Notes under the pieces: generated by a model
Databases searched by the model: none
Seen by the model: only the letters and a program-made list of their open reading frames with translations
Told to the model about the DNA's origin: nothing
Shown here: one piece after another, positions 22,830-31,631 of the stretch
Numbering within the stretch: position 1 is the stretch's first letter
How the letters are laid out: each line of letters opens with the position of its first letter
NCBI RefSeq assembly: GCF_027922425.1
Contig: NZ_BSFQ01000042.1
Location: 1-63,320 of the forward strand
Source: Pseudonocardia halophobica
GTDB lineage: Bacteria > Actinomycetota > Actinomycetes > Mycobacteriales > Pseudonocardiaceae
Length of the DNA: 63,320 nt
Reading direction: 5' to 3'
Program-made: the position numbers and the translations under genes

Positions 22830-25313
22830 ATGATCCTGACCTGGAAGGTGGCGGTGCGTGCGGTCCTCGGCCCGGTGGCCGCGGTGCTGCTCGTGGTGCT
22901 CGTCGAGAGCGGGCTCCTGCCCGGGTACCAGGCGTACTCGGTGGCCCTGGCCGCGACCTACACGATCCTGGTGCTGAGCGTCGGGCTGCTGGCGGGCTGG
23001 GCGGGCATCTGGTCAGTGGGCCATCCCGCGCTGTTCGCCATCGGCGCCTACACGGTCGCCTACGGCTCGGCGCACGGCTGGACGTCGGAGCCGACGGTGC
23101 TCGTGGCGATGCTGCTCGCCGGCGGCTGCGGTGCGTTCCTCGGGTTCGCCGGGGCGCGCTTCTCGGTGCTCTACATCGCCCTGCTCACCCTGGCCTTCAG
23201 CCTCGTCGCGCTCGAGGTCATCAACCGCTGGGTCGACGTGACCGGCGGGGACCAGGGCGTCCCGGTCACCGACCTGCCCAGCGTGACGGGCGCGGGCTCG
23301 CTCGGCGCCGGCGGTCCGGAAGCCGTCGTGGCGGCCATCCTGACCGCCGGGATCGTCGTCGGGATCGCCGTGCTGGCCCGCTCGACGAGCCTGCGGATGC
23401 GGATGGTCGCGGCGAAGTCGCACCCGGTGGTGGCCCGGTCGGTCGGGATCGCACCGGAGGCGCAGAGCGCCCTCGCGTTCGGCGTGAGCGGCGCCGCGAC
23501 CGGACTGGCCGGCGCCCTGCTCGGGTTGATCACCGGCTTCGTCAGCCCGGAGACGTTCTCGCTGACCCTGGGGATCAACACCGTCGCCGCGGCGGTGCTC
23601 GGGGGCGTCGGTGCGGTCGGCGGAGGGGTGTTCGGCGGGATCTTCCTGGCGTTCGCGCCGAGCCTGGCCGGGCTGCTGGGCGTCGACCAGCTGATCCTGC
23701 AGGGGGCACTGTTGATCCTCGCGTTGCTGCTCCTGCCCGCCGGGGTGGTGCCCGCGCTCGGGAGCGTGCTGCGCACGCTCCTGCGGCGGGTGCGCCGGCC
23801 GGGCGAGCCGTCGGTCGTCGAGCCCCCGGACGAGCCGGCCCCCGCGCCGGCCGCGGAGCGACGGACGCTCGAGGTCGCGGACCTCGGCGTGGCCTTCGGC
23901 GGGCTGCAGGCGCTCGAGGGGGTGTCGCTCTCGGTACCCCCGGGTGAGGTCCTCGCGATCATCGGGCCGAACGGGGCCGGCAAGACGACGCTGGTCAACG
24001 CCCTGTGCGGCCTCGTCTCCGGCGGCCGGACGGCGGGCTCGGCGACCTTCGGCGGCGTCGACCTGCTGCGGGCGCGCGCGACCCGTCGCCGGCGGCTCGG
24101 CATCGGCCGCACCTTCCAGCACGCCGAGGTCTTCACCGAGCTGACGGTCGCCGAGAACCTGCTCTGCACCACGCGGTGGACCACTCCGACGCGGCGACGG
24201 GCGGTCGACGCCCTGCTCGGCAGGATCGGCCTCGCGGGCCAGGGGGACGTGCAACCCGACCAGCTGCCCTTCGGCCCGCAGAAGCGGCTCGACCTCGGGC
24301 GCGCCGTCGCCGAGCAGCCCGGCCTGCTGATCATGGACGAGCCGTTCGGCGGGCTGGACGCCGAGGAGCGCAGGCTGCTCGCCGGCCAGATCCAGGGCCT
24401 GCGCGCGGCGGGGACGTCGGTCGTCGTGATCGACCACGTCCTGGAGGACCTGTTCGCCGTCGCGGATCGGGTGGTGGCGTTCGACTTCGGCCGCCCGATC
24501 GGCTCCGGCGCGCCGGAGGAGATCCTGGCCGACGACCGCGTCCGCAGCTCCTACCTCGGGACGACGTCCGCGCAGCAGCCCCGCGCGTCCACCGGCGCCG
24601 AGGGACCGCCCGCGATCGCGCTGTCCGGGGTGACCCATCGGTACGGCGGGGTGACCGCGCTCGACGGCGTCGACCTGGCCGTGCACCCCGGCGTCGTCCT
24701 GGCGGTGGTCGGGGCGAACGGCGCAGGGAAGAGCACGTTGGGCCAGATCCTGCACGGCACGCTCAGTCCGTCCTCGGGCACGCGGACCACCGACGGCGAC
24801 GTGCGCAGCAGCCTGGTCCCGGAGGGCCGAGCGCTCTTCCGGACGCTGTCGGTGCGGGAGAACCTGGAGGTGGCCGGGTACGCCGCGGGCATCTCCGGGC
24901 GGGACCTGCGGTCCCGGATCGACCAGGCGGTCGAGTGGCTGCCCGAACGCGTCCGGACCCGCCTGTCCATCCCGGCGGCGGCGCTGTCCGGGGGCGAGCA
25001 ACAGCTCCTCGCCATCGCTCGCGCGTTGATCGCCGACCCACGCCTCGTCGTCGTCGACGAGCCGGCGCTGGGTCTCGCGCCCGCCCTCGTCGACGAGGTG
25101 TACGGGCGGATCACCGGCCTCGCCGAGGAGGGGGTCACCGTCGTGGTGCTGGAGCAGCTCCTCACCCGGGCCCTCGCGGTGGCCCACGAGGTGGTCGTGC
25201 TGCACGAGGGCGTGGTCCGGGCGACCGGCTCGCCCGACGATCCGGACTTCGCCACGCGGGCCGAACGGGCCTATTTCGGGTCGCCGGTCAGCGGCGGCGT
25301 CCGCGCCGGCTGA
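22830..25313 (+). CDS. Fused LivM-LivG-LivF ABC transporter protein
   Basis: 827 residues in one frame. About 1-320 is a LivM permease with up to ten helices (GWAGIWSVGHPALFAIGAY, AVLGGVGAVGGGVFGGIFLA). About 345-585 is a LivG ATPase: Walker A GPNGAGKTT near 379, degenerate signature LPFGPQKR, Walker B LLIMDEPFGGLD. About 592-827 is a LivF ATPase: Walker A GANGAGKST near 628, LVPEGRALFRTLSVRENL, signature LSGGEQQ near 719, Walker B LVVVDEPALGL. Between its Walker A and the PEGR block the LivF part is some 20 residues shorter than usual. LivM-LivG fusions are known; the triple fusion is less common. Import of a carboxylated substrate is inferred from the neighbours. Confidence 0.9.
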   Translation: MILTWKVAVRAVLGPVAAVLLVVLVESGLLPGYQAYSVALAATYTILVLSVGLLAGWAGIWSVGHPALFAIGAYTVAYGSAHGWTSEPTVLVAMLLAGGCGAFLGFAGARFSVLYIALLTLAFSLVALEVINRWVDVTGGDQGVPVTDLPSVTGAGSLGAGGPEAVVAAILTAGIVVGIAVLARSTSLRMRMVAAKSHPVVARSVGIAPEAQSALAFGVSGAATGLAGALLGLITGFVSPETFSLTLGINTVAAAVLGGVGAVGGGVFGGIFLAFAPSLAGLLGVDQLILQGALLILALLLLPAGVVPALGSVLRTLLRRVRRPGEPSVVEPPDEPAPAPAAERRTLEVADLGVAFGGLQALEGVSLSVPPGEVLAIIGPNGAGKTTLVNALCGLVSGGRTAGSATFGGVDLLRARATRRRRLGIGRTFQHAEVFTELTVAENLLCTTRWTTPTRRRAVDALLGRIGLAGQGDVQPDQLPFGPQKRLDLGRAVAEQPGLLIMDEPFGGLDAEERRLLAGQIQGLRAAGTSVVVIDHVLEDLFAVADRVVAFDFGRPIGSGAPEEILADDRVRSSYLGTTSAQQPRASTGAEGPPAIALSGVTHRYGGVTALDGVDLAVHPGVVLAVVGANGAGKSTLGQILHGTLSPSSGTRTTDGDVRSSLVPEGRALFRTLSVRENLEVAGYAAGISGRDLRSRIDQAVEWLPERVRTRLSIPAAALSGGEQQLLAIARALIADPRLVVVDEPALGLAPALVDEVYGRITGLAEEGVTVVVLEQLLTRALAVAHEVVVLHEGVVRATGSPDDPDFATRAERAYFGSPVSGGVRAG

Positions 25314-25320
25314 TCACCCC

Positions 25321-25349
25321 TTGACAGCGGCGCTGTCGGCCCCCAGTAT
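25321..25349 (+). promoter_or_regulatory. Probable promoter of the 25384 operon
   Basis: TTGACA at 25321-25326 matches the -35 consensus. CAGTAT at 25344-25349 is a weak -10 at 17-base spacing, and CAATAT at 25351 is an alternative. Operator copy 4 begins four bases past it, over the likely start site, which fits repression. Confidence 0.5.
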
Positions 25350-25352
25350 CCA

Positions 25353-25370
25353 ATATGAATTCAGTTCAGT
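25353..25370. promoter_or_regulatory. TetR-regulon operator copy 4
   Basis: ATATGAATTCAGTTCAGT is the most divergent copy but keeps TGA-AT-TCAG and the second TCAGT. It lies 14 bases before the start of the enoyl-CoA hydratase-like gene and ends next to its ribosome site (AGGAGG). Confidence 0.6.
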
Positions 25371-25383
25371 TTCAGGAGGAACC

Positions 25384-26172
25384 ATGGCAGTCGAGGACGA
25401 CATCCAGTTCGAGCGTGACGGTCACGTGGCGCGGATCTGGCTGAACCGACCGCACAAGCGCAACTGCATCACCGTGCCGATGCTGCACAAGCTCGACGAG
25501 TACATCACCGAGATCGAGGCGGACTCCGAGCTCCGCGTCGTGGTGGTGCGCGGCCGGGAGAACACCTTCTCCTCGGGCTTCGACCTCGACAGCCTGCAGT
25601 CGGACTTCATCGGGACCAGCACCGCGATGGACGTCGCGGTCGTGTCGGCGAAGGTCTGCGACCGGCTCTACAACATGACCAAGCCGTCGGTGGCGGTGCT
25701 CGAGGGCTACGTGACCGCGGGCGGCTTCGAGGTGATGATCTCCTGCGATTTCGCGATCGCGGACGAGACCGCGCAGATCGGCGACTTCCACATCCGCCGC
25801 GCGCTGTTCGGCGGCGCCGGCCCGATCTACCGCCTGCCGCGCATGCTGGGCATCCGCAAGACCAAGGAGCTCATGCTCACCGGCAAGCTGCTCTCGGGCA
25901 AGGAGGCGGACGAGTTCGATCTGGTCAACGCCAGTGCCCCCGCCGAGAAGCTCGACGAGACGGTGGAGGAGTTCATCAGCCACCTCACCGACAAGAGCCC
26001 GTTCCAGATGAAGCTCACCAAGATGGCGATCGACCGCGGCCTCGACGCCGACATCGCCTCGCTGATGGTGCTGGAGCACCTGGCCGTGGGCGTCACGCTG
26101 AACTCGGAGGACGCCGCCGAGGGGGTCGCGGCCTTCCTGGAGAAGCGCGACGCCAAGTGGACCGGGCGCTGA
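25384..26172 (+). CDS. Enoyl-CoA hydratase/isomerase (crotonase) family protein
   Basis: 262 residues from ATG 25384, with an AGGAGG site. Crotonase fold: WLNRPHKRNCIT, the oxyanion segment NTFSSGFDLDSLQ near 60-72 and TAGGFEVMISCDFAIAD near 111-127. The first hydratase glutamate is kept (Glu116). The second, normally in a GQPE-type motif, is replaced by histidine (Asp-Phe-His near 134-136). It is therefore unlikely to be a standard hydratase; an isomerase, a C-C hydrolase or an altered hydratase is possible. It is the first gene of the long operon ending at 35371. Confidence 0.85.
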   Translation: MAVEDDIQFERDGHVARIWLNRPHKRNCITVPMLHKLDEYITEIEADSELRVVVVRGRENTFSSGFDLDSLQSDFIGTSTAMDVAVVSAKVCDRLYNMTKPSVAVLEGYVTAGGFEVMISCDFAIADETAQIGDFHIRRALFGGAGPIYRLPRMLGIRKTKELMLTGKLLSGKEADEFDLVNASAPAEKLDETVEEFISHLTDKSPFQMKLTKMAIDRGLDADIASLMVLEHLAVGVTLNSEDAAEGVAAFLEKRDAKWTGR

Positions 26173-26256
26173 CCGCGTGGTGATCGCGTCGGCGGTCCCG
26201 CGGGGGGCCGCGGGCCGCCGGCGCCCACGACCGGCCAGGGCCTGTGGAGGGATGAG

Positions 26257-27279
26257 ATGACGGAGACAGTCGACACGGCGGTCGATGCGGACCCGGTCCT
26301 CGCGCACCGCGTGCGCGCGCGGCTCGGCCTCGGCGAGGCCCACGCGCTGGCCGTCCTCGAGGGCGGCCGGTCGGGCCTGACCTACACGATCGGGACAGGC
26401 TCGGACCGGGCCGTGGTCAAGGCGGTACCCCCGGGCCGCAGGCCGGTGGGACGCAACGACGTCCTCCACCAGGCCGCGATCCTGGAGGCGCTGGCCGACA
26501 CGGCGGTCCCGGCGCCCGCGGTGCTCGCCCGCGACACCGAGCAGCCGGCCTGGTTCGCGATGGAGTTCGCCGCGGGGCAGGCCGCGGAGCCGGTCCTCGA
26601 GGTCGATGCTGCGGTCGAGCCCGCGCTGGCGCGGACCCGGATGCTCGAGGCGGCGCGGATCCTCGGCGCGCTGCACGCCGTGCCGCTCGACGTCGTGGAG
26701 CAGAGCCTGGCCGACACCGGCGGGACCCTGCCCGAGGCCACCACCGCCGACGGCGAGGTGGCCCGCTGGGCGAAGACGATGAACGCCGTGCCGGAGGACC
26801 TGCGGCCGGGTGGCGCGGAGCTGGTCGAGCGGCTGGCCGCCGCGGTCCCGGTACCGGTGGCCCCGGTGATCGTGCACGGCGACTTCCGTCTCGGGAACCT
26901 GCTGTTCACGGACGCGACGCCGACCGCTCTGGTCGACTGGGAGATCTGGAGCGTCGGCGACCCGCGGGTGGACCTCGGCTGGTTCGGGGTGTTCACCGAC
27001 GGGGCGCTGTTCCCCGGCTCAGGCCGGGTCGTCGAGGGCCTCCCGAACGAGGCCGACCTCGCCGGGGCGTACCGCGCGGCCCGGGGCGCCGACGGCGGCA
27101 CCTCGGCCGATGCCGTCTGGTTCAGCGCGCTGGGCCGGATGAAGATGGCGGCGATCATGGGTCACAACCTGCTGCGCCACCGCACCGGCGCCCACCACGA
27201 CCCGGTGCAGGAACAGCTCCCGGCCAGCATCACGGCGTTGATCACCGACGGCCTGCGGCTGCTGGAGGGGACCCGATGA
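26257..27279 (+). CDS. APH/choline-kinase-fold phosphotransferase (acyl-CoA kinase-like)
   Basis: 340 residues. Nucleotide-binding N-lobe with RAVVKAVPPGRRPVG, Brenner motif VIVHGDFRLGNLLF near 207-220 and metal motif LVDWEIWSVGDPRVDLGW near 226-243. In catabolic operons such proteins sit beside acyl-CoA dehydrogenases. Family members include human ACAD10/11 N-domains and LvaA of Pseudomonas putida, which phosphorylate 4-hydroxyacyl-CoA. Here SDR, acyl-CoA dehydrogenase and SDR genes follow with four-base overlaps, so the same chemistry is a reasonable inference. Antibiotic resistance is unlikely in this context. Confidence 0.82.
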   Translation: MTETVDTAVDADPVLAHRVRARLGLGEAHALAVLEGGRSGLTYTIGTGSDRAVVKAVPPGRRPVGRNDVLHQAAILEALADTAVPAPAVLARDTEQPAWFAMEFAAGQAAEPVLEVDAAVEPALARTRMLEAARILGALHAVPLDVVEQSLADTGGTLPEATTADGEVARWAKTMNAVPEDLRPGGAELVERLAAAVPVPVAPVIVHGDFRLGNLLFTDATPTALVDWEIWSVGDPRVDLGWFGVFTDGALFPGSGRVVEGLPNEADLAGAYRAARGADGGTSADAVWFSALGRMKMAAIMGHNLLRHRTGAHHDPVQEQLPASITALITDGLRLLEGTR

Positions 27280-28043
27280 GCATCCCCACCCCGGCGAAGC
27301 TGTTCGATCTGACGGGCCGCACCGCGCTGGTGACCGGGGCGTCGTCCGGTCTGGGCGAGCGGTTCGTGCGCGTGCTCGCCGCCGCGGGCGCCACGGTCTG
27401 GGCGGCGGCGCGGCGCAAGGAGCGCCTCGACGCGCTGGCCGCCGAGGTCCCCGGGCTCCGCACGGCGGCCGCGGACGTGTCGTCGGAGGCGGACCGCGCC
27501 GCGCTCGTCGAGCGGGTGGTGGCGGAGTCCGGCCCGATCGACGTGCTGGTCAACAACGCGGGATCCGGCAGCCCGGCCACACCGCACCGTGAGACGAGCG
27601 CCGAGTTCGCGGACGTCCTGGGGCTCAATCTCACCGGCCCCTTCCACCTGGCGCAGCTCGCCGCGGCCGCGGCGAGCGGACGCCCGTTGTCGATCGTGAA
27701 CGTCAGCTCGATCGTCGGGCTGGTGTCCACGGCGCCGCGCGGCGGCGCGAGCTACGCGGCGAGCAAGGCGGGCCTGATCGGCCTGACCCGGCAGCTCGCC
27801 GGCCACTGGGGCCGCGACGGCGTGCGCGCCAACGCGCTGGCCCCCGGCTGGTTCCGGACCGAGATGAACGACGCGATGTTCACCGACGACGCGTCGGTGC
27901 GCTGGATCGAGCGCAACACCCTGCTGCGTCGGGGTGGTGACCCGGGCGAGCTGGACGGGGCGCTGTTGTTCCTCGCCTCGGCCGCCTCCACCTACTGCAC
28001 CGGGCAGGTCCTGGCGGTCGACGGCGGGTGGACGGCCCGATGA
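27276..28043 (+). CDS. Short-chain dehydrogenase/reductase
   Basis: 255 residues; the start overlaps the kinase stop (ATGA). TGASSGLG near 20-27, NNAG near 92, serine in NVSSIVGLVST, SYAASKAG, and the DGGWTAR ending. After the second strand it has AAARRKERL, an arginine pattern favouring NADP. It probably oxidises or reduces a hydroxyacyl-CoA in the operon. Confidence 0.9.
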   Translation: MSIPTPAKLFDLTGRTALVTGASSGLGERFVRVLAAAGATVWAAARRKERLDALAAEVPGLRTAAADVSSEADRAALVERVVAESGPIDVLVNNAGSGSPATPHRETSAEFADVLGLNLTGPFHLAQLAAAAASGRPLSIVNVSSIVGLVSTAPRGGASYAASKAGLIGLTRQLAGHWGRDGVRANALAPGWFRTEMNDAMFTDDASVRWIERNTLLRRGGDPGELDGALLFLASAASTYCTGQVLAVDGGWTAR

Positions 28044-29269
28044 CCGCCCCGACCGAGAGCTCCCTCGCGGACTACGCCGCGACCGCCCGGACCTGGCTGG
28101 CCGAGCAGCTCGTCCTGCGAGGCGACGCGCCGCGCGAGTCCGTGGCGGTGTTCCACGATCTCCCCTTCGACGACGAGCGTGCCCTGTTGGGCCGCATCCA
28201 GGACTGGTTCCGTGCGCGGTACGACGCCGGCTATGGCGCGATCTCGTGGCCGGTCGAGCACGGCGGGGCCGGCCTGACGGCGCTGCACGAGGAGGCCTTC
28301 GCAGCGGTCGAGCGCGAGTTCGAGACGCCCGGGCAGCACGAGCTGACCTCGGTGTCGACCGAGCTGATCGCGTCGACCGTGCAGCTGTTCGGCACGCCGT
28401 CGCAGAAGGAGATGCTGGTCCGGCCGCTGCTCCGCGGCGACGCCCTGGCGTGCCAGCTGTTCTCCGAGCCGTCGGCGGGCTCGGACCTGGCCGGGCTCGC
28501 GACCCGGGCGGTGCGCGACGGCGACGAGTGGGTCGTCAACGGGCAGAAGGTGTGGAGCTCCGGCGCGCAGTTCGCGGGCTGGGGCGAGCTGATCTGCCGC
28601 ACCGACCCGGACGTCCCGAAGCACAAGGGGCTCACCGCGTTCCTGCTGCCGATGGACACCCCCGGGGTGGACGTGCGGCCGCTGCGGCAGATGTCGGGGG
28701 GCTCGTCGTTCTGTGAGGTGTTCCTCGACGACGTCCGGATCCCGGACTCGCTGCGCCTCGGCGATGTGGGCGGCGGCTGGGGAGTCACGCTCGCCACGCT
28801 CGGCTTCGAACGGGGGTCGTCCGGGGCGAACATGGACCTCGGCGGCGGGTTCGCCCAGCTCGCGGACGATGCGCGCCGGCTCGGTCGGACCGGGGACCCG
28901 GACGTCCGGCGGGTGCTGGCGGACGTCTGGATGGCGGAGAAGGTCGCGGCCCTGTCGGCGCAACGCGACCGGGAGACCCGGCTGGCCGGCGGCGAACCGG
29001 GTCCCATGGGCTCGCTGCGCAAGCTCGACTGGGCCGGACGGCTCACGCTCGTCTCCGAGGCGGCGGCGCTGGTGCTCGGCCCGCGGCTGGTCGCGGACAC
29101 CGGAGACGGGACCTACCGCTGGACCGAGCACTACCTGGGCGCGCCGGGCTACCGGATCGCCGGTGGTTCCGACGAGGTGCAGCGGACGATCATCGCGGAG
29201 CGCCTGCTGGGGCTGCCCGCGGAGCCCCGAGGCGATCGGGGCGTGGCGTGGAAGGACATCCCGAGATGA
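28040..29269 (+). CDS. Acyl-CoA dehydrogenase
   Basis: 409 residues; the start overlaps the previous stop (ATGA). Family blocks: ISWPVEHGGAGLTALHEEAF, the flavin-contact CQLFSEPSAGSDLAGLATRA near 138-157, WVVNGQKVWSSGAQFAGWG, and the C-terminal YRIAGGSDEVQRTIIAERLL. Three acyl-CoA dehydrogenases occur in this operon. This one is next to the APH-type kinase, as in ACAD10/11-like and Lva systems. Confidence 0.92.
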   Translation: MTAPTESSLADYAATARTWLAEQLVLRGDAPRESVAVFHDLPFDDERALLGRIQDWFRARYDAGYGAISWPVEHGGAGLTALHEEAFAAVEREFETPGQHELTSVSTELIASTVQLFGTPSQKEMLVRPLLRGDALACQLFSEPSAGSDLAGLATRAVRDGDEWVVNGQKVWSSGAQFAGWGELICRTDPDVPKHKGLTAFLLPMDTPGVDVRPLRQMSGGSSFCEVFLDDVRIPDSLRLGDVGGGWGVTLATLGFERGSSGANMDLGGGFAQLADDARRLGRTGDPDVRRVLADVWMAEKVAALSAQRDRETRLAGGEPGPMGSLRKLDWAGRLTLVSEAAALVLGPRLVADTGDGTYRWTEHYLGAPGYRIAGGSDEVQRTIIAERLLGLPAEPRGDRGVAWKDIPR

Positions 29270-30060
29270 GCTCTCTCGATGCGGCGGTCGCGGCCGCCCG
29301 GGCCGTCGACCAGCCGTTGGCCGGTCGACGGGCGCTGGTCACCGGCGGATCGCGCGGACTGGGCCGCGAGATCGCCATCGCGTTCGCCGCGGCGGGCGCG
29401 GACGTGGCGGTGGCCTCGAGGAAGAAGGACGCGTGCGAGGAGCTGGCCGAGGAGCTGGCGGCGGCGACCGGGCGGCGGGTGAGCGCGCACGCGGCGCACG
29501 TCGGCGACTGGGACCGGCTCGACCCGCTGCTCGACGAGGTGGAGCAGGAGCTCGGCCCGCTGGACGTGCTGGTGAACAACGCGGGCATGGCGCCGCTGTA
29601 CTCCTCGCTCGAGGAGGTGTCGGAGGCCCTGTTCGACAAGGTCTTCGCGGTCAATGTCCGTGGCCCGTTCCGGCTGATGGCCGCCGCGGGGAAGCGGATG
29701 GTGGCCCGGGGTGGGGGCGCGATCCTCAACATCTCGTCGATGGGGTCGCAGCGCCCGACGGCGGGCGACCTGCCCTACACGGCGGCCAAGTCGGCGTTGA
29801 ACACACTGACGGCGGGGTTCGCGCAGGAGTACGGGCCGTCGGTGCGGGTGAACACGATCCTGGCGGGTCCGTTCGCCACCGACATCAGCAAGGCCTGGGA
29901 CCCGGAGGCGGTGGCGCGCATGGCGCAGGACTGGCCGGCGAAGCGGGTCGGCGAGCCGCACGAGATCGTGGGTGCGGCGCTGTACCTCTGCGGGCCGCAC
30001 GCCACGTACACGACCGGCGCCTTGCTCGCCGTCGACGGCGGACGGCTGGCGGCGCCGTGA
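29266..30060 (+). CDS. Short-chain dehydrogenase/reductase
   Basis: 264 residues; ATG 29266 overlaps the dehydrogenase stop. TGGSRGLG near 27-34, ASRKKDACEE (NADP-type), NNAG near 105, serine in NISSMGSQRPTAG, YTAAKSALN, and the VDGGRLAAP ending. Its stop overlaps the next start (GTGA). Confidence 0.9.
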   Translation: MSSLDAAVAAARAVDQPLAGRRALVTGGSRGLGREIAIAFAAAGADVAVASRKKDACEELAEELAAATGRRVSAHAAHVGDWDRLDPLLDEVEQELGPLDVLVNNAGMAPLYSSLEEVSEALFDKVFAVNVRGPFRLMAAAGKRMVARGGGAILNISSMGSQRPTAGDLPYTAAKSALNTLTAGFAQEYGPSVRVNTILAGPFATDISKAWDPEAVARMAQDWPAKRVGEPHEIVGAALYLCGPHATYTTGALLAVDGGRLAAP

Positions 30061-30479
30061 TCGCCGGGAAGACGACCGTCGACGACGCCCTGTTCGTCGA
30101 GACCGCGGAGGGCCCGGCGCTGCTCGGCAGCCGGTGCACGGACTGCGCGGCCCACACCTTCCCACGCCAGGGCGGCTGCCCGCGCTGCACGGGGTCGGCG
30201 ATGGAGGACGTGCCGCTGTCCCGGACGGGCACGCTGTGGTCGTGGACGGTGCAGGGGTTCCGGCCCAAGCCGCCCTACACCGGCACCGAGGCCTACGAGC
30301 CCTACGGCGTCGGGTACGTCGAGCTGCCCGGGCAGCTGATCGTGGAGACCCGGCTGGTCGAGACCGACCCGGTGAAGCTGGAGATCGGCATGGCCGTGGA
30401 GCTGGTCCTCGCCCCCTTCCGGGACGACGAGTTCGGCTGGCCGGTGCACACGTTCGCCTTCACGGGGGTGTCGGCATGA
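30057..30479 (+). CDS. DUF35 (Zn-ribbon plus OB-fold) acyl-CoA-associated protein
   Basis: 140 residues from GTG 30057. A rubredoxin-like zinc ribbon with two CxxC pairs (CTDC near 27, CPRC near 41) is followed by an OB-fold (GTLWSWTVQGFRPKPPYTG, YGVGYVELPGQLIVETRLVE). DUF35 proteins partner thiolase-like enzymes, and the next gene is one. In steroid side-chain degradation the ChsH2 DUF35 domain and Ltp2 form an aldolase; a comparable complex is inferred here. Confidence 0.88.
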   Translation: MIAGKTTVDDALFVETAEGPALLGSRCTDCAAHTFPRQGGCPRCTGSAMEDVPLSRTGTLWSWTVQGFRPKPPYTGTEAYEPYGVGYVELPGQLIVETRLVETDPVKLEIGMAVELVLAPFRDDEFGWPVHTFAFTGVSA

Positions 30480-31621
30480 GCGGGGTCGCGATCGTGGGGA
30501 TCGGGATGCACCGGTTCGGGCGCACCGAGGGGGTCTCGGGCCGGGCGCAGGCGGTCCACGCGGCGCGGGAGGCGTTGCGCGACTGTGGACTGCGCTTCTC
30601 CGACATGCAGTTCGGGTTCGGCGGCTCGCACTCTGCGGGCGACGCGGACACCCTGGTCTCCGAGCTCGGGCTGACCGGGCTGCCGTTCATCAACGTGGCC
30701 AACGGCTGCGCGACGGGCGGGTCGGCGCTGATCGCCGCAGATTCCGCGATCCGCTCCGGGCAGCACGACGTCGGCATCGTGATCGGGTTCGACAAGCACC
30801 CGCGCGGGGCCTTCAACACCGACCCGGCCGAGCACGGCATCGGGGCCTGGTACGGCGAGACCGGGCTGATGGTCACCACGCAGTTCTTCGGCCTGAAGAT
30901 CCAGCGCTATCTGCACGAGCACGGCATCGCACCGGGCGTGCTGGCCACGATCGCGGAGAAGGCCTTCCGCAACGGCGCCCGCAACCCGATGTCGTGGCGG
31001 CGCAAGGAGATCGACGCCGCGCAGATCGCGGCCGCCCCGATGATCTCGCACCCGCTGACCCAGTACATGTACTGCTCGCCCGCCGAGGGCGCGGTCGCGT
31101 TGGTGCTGTGCCGGGCGGACAGGGCCCGCGAGTACACCGAGCACCCGGTGTTCCTGCAGGGCGCGGCGTTCCGCTCCCGCCGGTACGGGTCGTTCGAGGT
31201 GTTCTCGCCCTGGACGGCCGCGGAGCGGGCGGACTCGCCCACGGTGGAGGCCTCCGCGGCGGCGTTCGCGGCGTCGGGGATCGCCCCGTCGGAGGTGGAC
31301 GTGGCGCAGATCCAGGACACCGAGTCCGGCGCCGAGCTGATGCACATGGCCGAGACGGGGCTGTGCGCGCACGGCGAGCAGGAGGAGCTGATCGCCTCCG
31401 GGGCGACCGCGATCGAGGGCACGCTGCCGGTCAACACGGACGGTGGCTGCCTGGCCAACGGCGAGCCGATCGGCGCCTCCGGCCTGCGGCAGGTCTACGA
31501 GAACGTGCTCCAGCTGCGCGGGGACGCGGGGGAGCACCAGGTCCCGGGGGACCCGCGCGTCGGGTTCACCCACGTCTACGGGGCGCCGGGCATCTCCGCC
31601 TGCACCGTCCTGACCCGGTAG
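30476..31621 (+). CDS. SCP-x/Ltp2-like thiolase-fold enzyme
   Basis: 381 residues; the start overlaps the DUF35 stop (ATGA). Thiolase fold: VAIVGIGMHRFGRTEG at the start, active-site region FINVANGCATGGSALIAADS with Cys78, VGIVIGFDKHPRGAF, and the C-terminal VNTDGGCLANGEPIGASGL. Lipid-transfer-type thiolases of this group (Ltp2) work as retro-aldolases with a DUF35 partner; others are true thiolases. Which applies depends on active-site residues that cannot be settled without a structure comparison. Confidence 0.88.
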   Translation: MSGVAIVGIGMHRFGRTEGVSGRAQAVHAAREALRDCGLRFSDMQFGFGGSHSAGDADTLVSELGLTGLPFINVANGCATGGSALIAADSAIRSGQHDVGIVIGFDKHPRGAFNTDPAEHGIGAWYGETGLMVTTQFFGLKIQRYLHEHGIAPGVLATIAEKAFRNGARNPMSWRRKEIDAAQIAAAPMISHPLTQYMYCSPAEGAVALVLCRADRAREYTEHPVFLQGAAFRSRRYGSFEVFSPWTAAERADSPTVEASAAAFAASGIAPSEVDVAQIQDTESGAELMHMAETGLCAHGEQEELIASGATAIEGTLPVNTDGGCLANGEPIGASGLRQVYENVLQLRGDAGEHQVPGDPRVGFTHVYGAPGISACTVLTR

Positions 31622-31631
31622 GAGCGAGTCG

